This document shows positions 58,366 to 64,000 of a stretch of 64,000 nt of DNA, in pieces. Source of the stretch: Oscillospiraceae bacterium (GTDB taxonomy: Bacteria; Bacillota; Clostridia; Oscillospirales; Oscillospiraceae); the NCBI GenBank assembly GCA_009780235.1, contig WRAK01000005.1:32441-96440 (forward strand), in the 5' to 3' direction. Within the stretch, counting starts at the first letter, position 1. Every line of letters starts with the position of its first letter. A program made the position numbers and the translations under genes. The notes below the pieces were generated by a model, which was not told the origin of the DNA, made no database searches, and was given only the letters and a program-made list of their open reading frames with translations.

Positions 58366-59301
58366 ATGAAACAAGAAAGAATTGTAATCGCACTCGGCGG
58401 GAATGCGCTGGGGGACAATTTGGTTGAGCAGATGGAGGCCGTCAAGGGTACGGCACAGGCTATCGTTGACCTCATCGAAGAGGGACATGAAATCGTCATC
58501 GTCCACGGCAACGGGCCGCAGGTGGGGATGATTAACCTCGCTCTCGAAGCCGCAGGGAAGACGGAGGCGAAGACGCCGCCGATTCCCATGAGCGTCTGCG
58601 TGGCGATGAGCCAAGGGTATATTGGGTATGATTTGCAGAACGCATTGCGGGAAGAGCTTGCCAATCGCGGTATCAACAAGCCCGTGGCGACTATCGTGAG
58701 CCAGACCGTTGTAGATGCAAATGACCCGGCGTTCAAAGACCCGGCGAAGCCCATTGGTGCGTTCTACTCCGAGGCTGAGGCCAAGGAGATGGAAGCGAAG
58801 GGCTACACGATGAAAGAGGACGCGGGCCGCGGCTATCGCCGTGTGGTGGCATCGCCGAAGCCTGTTGACATCGTGGAGAAAGACACGGTGGATGCCCTGC
58901 TCAAAGCGGGCCAGATTCCGATTGCCGTCGGCGGCGGCGGGATTCCCGTGTGCAAAGACGGCAACAGTCTGCACGGCGCGTCCGCTGTGGTGGATAAGGA
59001 CTTTGCATCAGCCAAGCTCGCCGAGATGATAGGCGCGGACGCGCTGATTATCCTGACGGCGGTGGAGAAAGTCGCCATCAACTATGGCAAGCCGGATGAG
59101 AAGTGGTTGGAGCAGTTAGACCAAGAGACGGCGAAGCAATACATCGCCGAGGGGCATTTTGCACCGGGGTCTATGCTGCCCAAGGTGCAGGCGGCACTCG
59201 CATTCGTTGCCTCCGGGCCGGAGCGGCGGTCGCTTATCACGATGCTGAGCAAGGCGAAAGAAGGGATTGCGGGTAAGACGGGGACGGTTATTGTTAATTA
59301 G
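58366..59301 (+). CDS. arcC: Carbamate kinase
   Basis: A 311-residue amino-acid-kinase-fold enzyme: IVIALGGNALGD at the start, VHGNGPQVGMI, MSVCVAMSQGYIGYDLQ, AVGGGGIPV and GADALIILTAVEKVAIN. It transfers phosphate from carbamoyl phosphate to ADP and is the ATP-yielding step of the cluster. AGGGACG precedes the ATG. Confidence 0.95.
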   Translation: MKQERIVIALGGNALGDNLVEQMEAVKGTAQAIVDLIEEGHEIVIVHGNGPQVGMINLALEAAGKTEAKTPPIPMSVCVAMSQGYIGYDLQNALREELANRGINKPVATIVSQTVVDANDPAFKDPAKPIGAFYSEAEAKEMEAKGYTMKEDAGRGYRRVVASPKPVDIVEKDTVDALLKAGQIPIAVGGGGIPVCKDGNSLHGASAVVDKDFASAKLAEMIGADALIILTAVEKVAINYGKPDEKWLEQLDQETAKQYIAEGHFAPGSMLPKVQAALAFVASGPERRSLITMLSKAKEGIAGKTGTVIVN

Positions 59302-59309
59302 CGCATTAT

Positions 59310-59391
59310 GTAGGGGCGACCGTCCCCGGTCGCCCGCATGTTTTATCGCGTGTAACACGAAGCACGGGCGACCGAGGACGGTCGCCCCTAC
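59310..59391. repeat. GTAGGGGCGACCG...CGGTCGCCCCTAC palindromic element
   Basis: Arms GGGCGACCGTCCCCGGTCGCCC and GGGCGACCGAGGACGGTCGCCC around TTTTATCGCGTG; between arcC and the hydantoinase gene. Confidence 0.88.
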
Positions 59392-59413
59392 AAGGAAGGC
59401 AGGAGGTGTTTCC

Positions 59414-60802
59414 ATGTTAATCAAACAGGGCCACGTTGTGGCCGAAGGGTTCTCCGGGGTTGCGGATGTTCGGATTGAGGGAGAGGTAATCGCTGAAATT
59501 GCGCCCTCTTTGGAGCCGAAGCCGGGAGAAGAGGTTATTGATGCTGCAGGCCAACTTGTCCTGCCGGGCGGGGTGGATGTGCATACGCACATGAGCCTTG
59601 ACTTGGGTTTTGTGGTGGCGACGGATGACTTCTATACTGGTACGGTAGCCGCCGCCTGCGGCGGGACGACTACCATCGTAGACCACATGGGCTTCGGTGA
59701 GCCGGGGTGGACGATTTTAGACCGTGTGCGGCACTATCAAAACATGGCGAAAGGCAAGACTGTCATCGACTACAGCGTCCACGGGTGTACGGACAAGGTG
59801 GATGTGTCCGTGTTGGATGAACTGGAGGCCTTGATTGCAGAGGGGGTGACCAGTCACAAGGTATACACCACCTACGGCGGCAAACTGCCGGATGAGGACA
59901 TCTTCGCCATCTTAGAGCGCACAGCACAGCTCGGCGTGATGATTTGCGTCCACCCGGAGAATGACGGGGTGGTCAACTATCTGCGTGCGAAGTTCGTTCG
60001 TGAGGGCAAATTGGGGCCGGAGTATCATCCGCTCAGCCGTCCGGCGGAGGCGGAGGCGGATGCGATTCACCGTATTGCGCTGATGGCGCACCTTGCGGGG
60101 GACGCACCGCTCTACATCGTGCATCTGACCTGTGCGTTGGGGCTTGACCTCATTCGCTGTCGGCGTGAACGGGGGCAGAAACATCTCTTTGCGGAGACTT
60201 GCCCGCAGTATATCACGCTGGACGAGACGGCATACGCTCGGCCTGACGGGCTGAAGTTTATCATGAGTCCGCCGCTCCGTGCCAAGGAAAATCAGGATGC
60301 GTTGTGGAAAGGCATCATGACGGGTGAGATTCAGACCATGGGAACCGACCACTGTCCGTTCTTCTACAACAAGGAAAAACAGCTCGGCAAGGACGACTTC
60401 ACCAAAGCCCCCGGCGGTGCACCGGGTGTGGAGGCGCGGATGGCGATTACTTTCTCCGAGGGCGTGAGCGCGGGACGGTTGACCTTGGAGCAGTTCGTTG
60501 ACCTCACGGCGACAAATCCCGCGAAGCTGTTCGGGATGTATCCGAAAAAGGGCGTACTCAAACCCGGTAGTGACGGGGACGTGGTACTGTTTGACCCTGA
60601 GCGGGAGGACGTTATCACATGGGAGAAGCTGCACGAAAACGTGGACTACACGCCCTATGAGGGGCTGAAAGTCAAGGGCGTGCCTGTTTTGACCATCTCT
60701 CGCGGGAAAGTCGTGGCGAAAGACGGTGCGTTTGTCGGCGAGGCCGGTGCGGGGCAGTTTATCAAGCGCGGATTGCCGATGGTGGACGGTTGGGAGATGT
60801 AG
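59414..60802 (+). CDS. hyuA: Dihydropyrimidinase/hydantoinase-type amidohydrolase
   Basis: ATG 59414 follows GGAGG; 462 residues. Urease-superfamily motifs: GGVDVHTHM (metal HxH), GVTSHKVYTTY with the likely carboxylated Lys, CVHPENDG, YIVHLTCALG, and MGTDHCPFF (metal Asp). Homologues HyuA in urate/xanthine gene clusters open cyclic ureides such as dihydropyrimidines or hydantoins. Confidence 0.9.
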   Translation: MLIKQGHVVAEGFSGVADVRIEGEVIAEIAPSLEPKPGEEVIDAAGQLVLPGGVDVHTHMSLDLGFVVATDDFYTGTVAAACGGTTTIVDHMGFGEPGWTILDRVRHYQNMAKGKTVIDYSVHGCTDKVDVSVLDELEALIAEGVTSHKVYTTYGGKLPDEDIFAILERTAQLGVMICVHPENDGVVNYLRAKFVREGKLGPEYHPLSRPAEAEADAIHRIALMAHLAGDAPLYIVHLTCALGLDLIRCRRERGQKHLFAETCPQYITLDETAYARPDGLKFIMSPPLRAKENQDALWKGIMTGEIQTMGTDHCPFFYNKEKQLGKDDFTKAPGGAPGVEARMAITFSEGVSAGRLTLEQFVDLTATNPAKLFGMYPKKGVLKPGSDGDVVLFDPEREDVITWEKLHENVDYTPYEGLKVKGVPVLTISRGKVVAKDGAFVGEAGAGQFIKRGLPMVDGWEM

Positions 60803-60819
60803 CCATGTGACGTAGCTAT

Positions 60820-60844
60820 GTAGGCGGCCAATGGCCGCCCCTAC
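60820..60844. repeat. Minimal GTAGGCGGCC...GGCCGCCCCTAC element
   Basis: A 25-bp copy that keeps both ends around GGCCAATGGCC, the smallest complete element in the window. It lies just before the ssnA ribosome binding site. Confidence 0.8.
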
Positions 60845-60863
60845 AACGAACAGGAGGAAACAT

Positions 60864-62210
60864 ATGAAAATTCTTGGAAACGGTATCGTCATCACCCTAG
60901 ATGACGCAACGGGCGTGATTCAAAACGGAGCAGTAGCCTACGAGGGCGGTAAGATTGTTCATGTGGGTGAGACTGCGGCGGTTCGGGCGGCTTATCCTGA
61001 TGCGGCGTATACGGATGTTGGCGGGAAAGTCATTATGCCGGGGCTTACTAACGCGCATACGCATATTTATAGTGCTATGGCGCGGGGAATGTTCCTCAAT
61101 AATGCGAAGGTGAGCCATAACTTTAATGAGGTGTTGGAGAATCTCTGGTGGAAAGTTGACCGGGCTTTGAGCTTGGAAGATGTCCGTTATAGTGCGTACC
61201 ACACCTATATGGAGAGCATCCGTTTTGGTGTGACGACTTTGTTTGATCACCATGCGAGTTTCGGGACGGGAGCCGTGCTTGGTTCTCTCGACGAGATTCT
61301 TGCGCCTGCGCAGGAACTCGGTGTGCGTACCAGCCTTTGCTTTGAGGTCTCTGACCGCAACGGGGCGGAGCTGTCTCAGCAGTCGGTGGAGGAGAATATC
61401 CGCTGTATCAAAGCGGTACAGGCTTCGGGGAACCCCTTGCTGAGTGCCATGTTCGGTATCCATGCGTCCTTTACGGTGAATGAGGACACGATGAATCGGG
61501 TCGCCGAAGCGGGGCATGCTTTGGGTGCGGGTTTCCACGTCCACACCGCAGAGGGCCCTGCGGATGCGGCGCATTGTAAGGCGACCTACGGCAAGCCGAT
61601 TGTCAAGCGGTTCTATGACCACGGGCTACTGGGCGAGAAGTCCATCGCCGTGCATTGCATCCACATTGATGACGAGGAGATTGCTTTGCTCGGCGAGACG
61701 GGGACTGTGGTTGTCCACAACCCGGAATCGAACATGGGCAATGCCGTCGGGTGCTCGAATGTGCCGAAGATTTTGAAAGCGGGCGTTTTGGTCGGTCTCG
61801 GGACGGACGCTTATACGCAGGATATGTTTGAATCGCTGAAAGTGGCGAATATCATCCACAAACACGTGGCGGGCGACCCGTCTGCTACGGGCGGGGAGAT
61901 TCAGGATTTGCTTTTGCGGGGCAACCGCACCATCGTGGGGCGGCATTTCGGGACGCAGACGGGCAGGCTTGCATCGGGCTGCGCCGCCGACCTCGTGGTG
62001 GTGGAGTACACCCCCAACACACCGCTCGACAGCGTGAACTACACGGGGCATATGACCTTTGGGTTTAGCGGTGCCATGGTTTCCGGCACGATTATTGCGG
62101 GCGAGACCGTATATTGGAACCGCCGGTTTACGAAAGTGGACGAAGAGAAGATTTACGCCGAGAGCAGACGCTGTGCGAAGGGGCTTTGGCAGAGGCTGGA
62201 GGCGGAATAA
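60864..62210 (+). CDS. ssnA: Aminohydrolase SsnA
   Basis: ATG 60864 follows CAGGAGG; 448 residues. MPGLTNAHTHIYSAMARGM is the metal HxH motif of the cytosine/guanine deaminase branch; FGIHASFT, FHVHTAEGPADAAHC, VHCIHIDDEEI and LGTDAYTQDM supply the other metal and catalytic residues. SsnA is found with ygfK and xdh in purine clusters and probably deaminates or opens a purine intermediate. Confidence 0.92.
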   Translation: MKILGNGIVITLDDATGVIQNGAVAYEGGKIVHVGETAAVRAAYPDAAYTDVGGKVIMPGLTNAHTHIYSAMARGMFLNNAKVSHNFNEVLENLWWKVDRALSLEDVRYSAYHTYMESIRFGVTTLFDHHASFGTGAVLGSLDEILAPAQELGVRTSLCFEVSDRNGAELSQQSVEENIRCIKAVQASGNPLLSAMFGIHASFTVNEDTMNRVAEAGHALGAGFHVHTAEGPADAAHCKATYGKPIVKRFYDHGLLGEKSIAVHCIHIDDEEIALLGETGTVVVHNPESNMGNAVGCSNVPKILKAGVLVGLGTDAYTQDMFESLKVANIIHKHVAGDPSATGGEIQDLLLRGNRTIVGRHFGTQTGRLASGCAADLVVVEYTPNTPLDSVNYTGHMTFGFSGAMVSGTIIAGETVYWNRRFTKVDEEKIYAESRRCAKGLWQRLEAE

Positions 62211-62227
62211 CTGCTCGGCATTGATTT

Positions 62228-62302
62228 GTAGGGGGCGGCGTCCTCGACGCCCCGTATACCAAATACGCAATACCACGGGGCGTCGAGGACGCCGCCCCCT
62301 AC
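62228..62302. repeat. GTAGGGGGCGGC...GCCCCCTAC palindromic element
   Basis: GGCGTCCTCGACGCCCCGT and ACGGGGCGTCGAGGACGCC arms around CCAAATACGC; between ssnA and ygfK, close in sequence to 27262-27336 and 58269-58337. Confidence 0.88.
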
Positions 62303-62322
62303 ACAGACAAGGAGGAGACAAA

Positions 62323-64000
62323 ATGGGTCACATTATGCACCCCATCCCATTTGACAAGTTAATTCTATGGGCGAGACAAGAACTCGCCGAGCAGGGTTCG
62401 ATTTTCGGCATCCGCCGCGGCAAATTCTACGCCGCCGACGGGGCGAAGCAATGGTTTTCCGAGCGATTGGGGACGGTTATCGGTCCTGCGGCGGGGCCGC
62501 ATTCTCAGCTCGCGCAGAATATTGTGGCGGCCTATTTGGCGGGGTCACGGTTCATGGAACTCAAGACCGTCCAGAAGATGGACGGGGAAGAGCTCAGAGC
62601 CTGTATTCCGCGTCCCTGCATCAATGCGCAGGACGAGGCTTACAACGTGGAGTGGTCCACGGAACTGACCGTGCAGGAGGCCTTTGACGAATATCTCAAG
62701 GGCTGGTTTGCTTGCCATGTATTGCAGGCGGAGCTTGGCTTCTCTGCCGAGCGGGACTTTGTGTTCAACATGAGCGTGGGCTATGACCTCGCCGGGATTC
62801 AGTCGCCCAAGATTGACGGGTATATCGAGGGGCTGAAAGATGCGTCTCAGACACCTATCTGGGCCGAGTGCATGGGCTGGTTGGAGGCGAACATTGATTC
62901 CTTTGAAAAGCTGACGAAAGCCGATTTGGCAAAGATTTCGCCGAAAGTCTGCACGTCTATCTGCCTTTCCACGCTCCACGGCTGTCCGCCGGAGGAGATT
63001 GAACGGATTGCACGGTACCTCATCGGGGAGAAAGGGCTGACAACTTTCGTCAAGTGCAACCCGACCCTGCTCGGCTATGAGACGGCACGGGGTCTGCTTG
63101 ATGAAATGGGTTACACCTATCTCACTTTCGATGACCATCACTTCAAGGCCGATCTCCAATTCTCCGATGCCGTGCCGATGCTCGGACGGTTGCAGGAGAC
63201 GGCAACGGGGCTGGGGCTTGGATTCGGTGTGAAGCTGACCAATACTTTCCCCGTGAAGCAGAAGCGCGGTGAGTTGCCGGGTGAGGAGATGTACATGTCC
63301 GGCCGAAGCCTCTTGCCGCTGACTTTGACGGTCGCCAAGCGGCTGTCCGAGGCCTTTGACGGCAAGCTCCCCATCAGCTATTCCGGCGGGGCGGACGCGG
63401 GGAATATTGACCGCATTTTCGCGGCGGGGATTTTCCCCATCACCGTGGCGACTACTTTGCTTAAGCCGGGTGGCTATGAGCGTTTGACCCAAATGGCGCA
63501 GATGTTGGAACCGTTGATGGCGCAAGTCGGCAATACCGTAGACGTGGCCAAAGTTGCGGCTCTCGCCGAGGGCGTGACGAGTGAGGCCCCGTACTGCAAG
63601 GCGGCCAGAGAATATGAGTGCCGCAAGACGGACAGCAAATTGGGCTTGTTTGACTGCTTCAAAGCCCCTTGCAAAGACGGCGGCTGCCCCATCGAACAGC
63701 AGGTGCCGGAGTATTTGGGCTTGGTCGGTCACGGGAAGTTTGACGAGGCGATGGAAGTCATTGCCATCGACAACGCCGCACCGGCGATTACGAGCGTGAT
63801 CTGCGCGCATACCTGCCAGAGCAAGTGTACGCGTATGGATTATGAAAGCCCCATCCAAATCCGCGGCGCAAAGCGTGTTGCGGTGGAAAAGGCTATGGAC
63901 GCGCTTCTTGCCAAGACGGCTCCGGTTCCGTTGAAGACGGACAAGAAAGCCGTGGTCATCGGCGCGGGGCCTGCGGGCATCGCCGCGGGCCTGTATCTGC
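62323..64000 (+). CDS. ygfK: Putative selenate reductase-like subunit YgfK (3' truncated)
   Basis: ATG 62323 follows AGGAGGAG; the frame stays open to the window end, so 559 residues are visible. It begins MGHIMHPIPFDKLILWA and has a TIM-barrel dihydroorotate-dehydrogenase-like part (SICLSTLHGCPPEEIERIARYL, FVKCNPTLLGYETAR, ISYSGGADAGNI, FPITVATTLLKPGGY), then a 4Fe-4S-type segment (CKDGGCPIEQQVPEYLGL, CAHTCQSKC) and the start of an FAD/NAD domain (KAVVIGAGPAGIAAGLYL). This is the YgfK layout, a flavin/Fe-S oxidoreductase linked to Se-dependent purine use. Confidence 0.93.
   Translation, partial: MGHIMHPIPFDKLILWARQELAEQGSIFGIRRGKFYAADGAKQWFSERLGTVIGPAAGPHSQLAQNIVAAYLAGSRFMELKTVQKMDGEELRACIPRPCINAQDEAYNVEWSTELTVQEAFDEYLKGWFACHVLQAELGFSAERDFVFNMSVGYDLAGIQSPKIDGYIEGLKDASQTPIWAECMGWLEANIDSFEKLTKADLAKISPKVCTSICLSTLHGCPPEEIERIARYLIGEKGLTTFVKCNPTLLGYETARGLLDEMGYTYLTFDDHHFKADLQFSDAVPMLGRLQETATGLGLGFGVKLTNTFPVKQKRGELPGEEMYMSGRSLLPLTLTVAKRLSEAFDGKLPISYSGGADAGNIDRIFAAGIFPITVATTLLKPGGYERLTQMAQMLEPLMAQVGNTVDVAKVAALAEGVTSEAPYCKAAREYECRKTDSKLGLFDCFKAPCKDGGCPIEQQVPEYLGLVGHGKFDEAMEVIAIDNAAPAITSVICAHTCQSKCTRMDYESPIQIRGAKRVAVEKAMDALLAKTAPVPLKTDKKAVVIGAGPAGIAAGLYL

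Noticed and set aside
1263..62302. Interpretation of the GTAGGG palindromes as ordinary transcription terminators
   Set aside because: They lack T-tracts, occur inside operons and inside genes, and share defined ends, so they are better described as dispersed repeats.
62545..63858. 437-codon minus-strand open frame
   Set aside because: It lies fully antisense to ygfK, whose motifs are clear, and has no start signal or family pattern.

Overview
The window looks like a chromosomal segment of a GC-rich, Gram-positive anaerobe of the class Clostridia, perhaps Oscillospirales-like (an inference). The evidence is a spoIIGA-sigE sporulation pair, AGGAGG-type ribosome binding sites with frequent GTG/TTG starts, sigma-A promoters with 17-18 bp spacers, an ECF-type folate transporter subunit under a tetrahydrofolate riboswitch, lipoprotein signal peptides and no outer-membrane genes. 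Intergenic DNA is crowded with GTAGGG...CCCTAC palindromes and several other repeat families, often nested in one another and in places extending into genes.

The two ends of the window carry parts of one pathway. The left end (1-6571) holds yqeC (5' cut), mocA, a one-chain selenium-type molybdenum hydroxylase (xanthine dehydrogenase-like), a folT transporter gene, and two selenium-metabolism genes (DUF3343 and a yedF C-terminal domain). The right end (54835-64000) holds a YheO/DauR-like regulator, then ygeY, ygeW, arcC, hyuA, ssnA and ygfK (3' cut). This is the gene set associated with anaerobic purine (urate/xanthine) breakdown: hydroxylation by a Se/Mo enzyme, ring opening by amidohydrolases, carbamoyl transfer, and ATP from carbamoyl phosphate through carbamate kinase.

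Between the ends: 6.6-9.5 kb, a polysaccharide deacetylase and a DrrAB-like ABC exporter; 9.8-11 kb, an SPFH/Arc pair behind a consensus promoter and palindrome; 11.1-12.8 kb, an AT-rich island with an XRE regulator; 13-17.8 kb, tRNA-Pro, trmB, xth, dusB, a helicase-nuclease and a DUF6809 gene; 18.6-23 kb, an ECF sigma/anti-sigma pair and a P-type Ca2+ ATPase; 23-32.7 kb, two tandem duplicated membrane-anchored propeller-like proteins feeding into an operon of two sugar-type ABC permeases, an HlyD-like adaptor, a MacB-core-like protein and a lipoprotein with a propeller-like region ahead of a solute-binding domain; 32.9-33.2 kb, tRNA-Leu and tRNA-Ser; 33.5-36.6 kb, an AT-rich membrane-protein gene, DUF2461 and azlCD; 37-41.2 kb, a SAF-domain oxidoreductase, an HPr-like protein, a HAD phosphatase and a split transketolase.

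From 45.3 down to 41.5 kb on the minus strand is a coupled three-gene operon (ATP-grasp ligase, Asp/Glu racemase, asparagine-synthase-like amidotransferase) that resembles the D-Asp/D-Asn peptidoglycan cross-bridge pathway; its amidotransferase lacks the catalytic cysteine. Next to it is a candidate type I toxin-antitoxin locus (33-residue membrane peptide with a convergent antisense RNA). Then come a FAD/Rieske oxidoreductase, a ydjG/ydjI-like membrane-stress pair, a MATE transporter, sigE/spoIIGA and a lipoprotein gene.

All functions are read from motifs and context by eye; no alignment, profile search or folding program was run.
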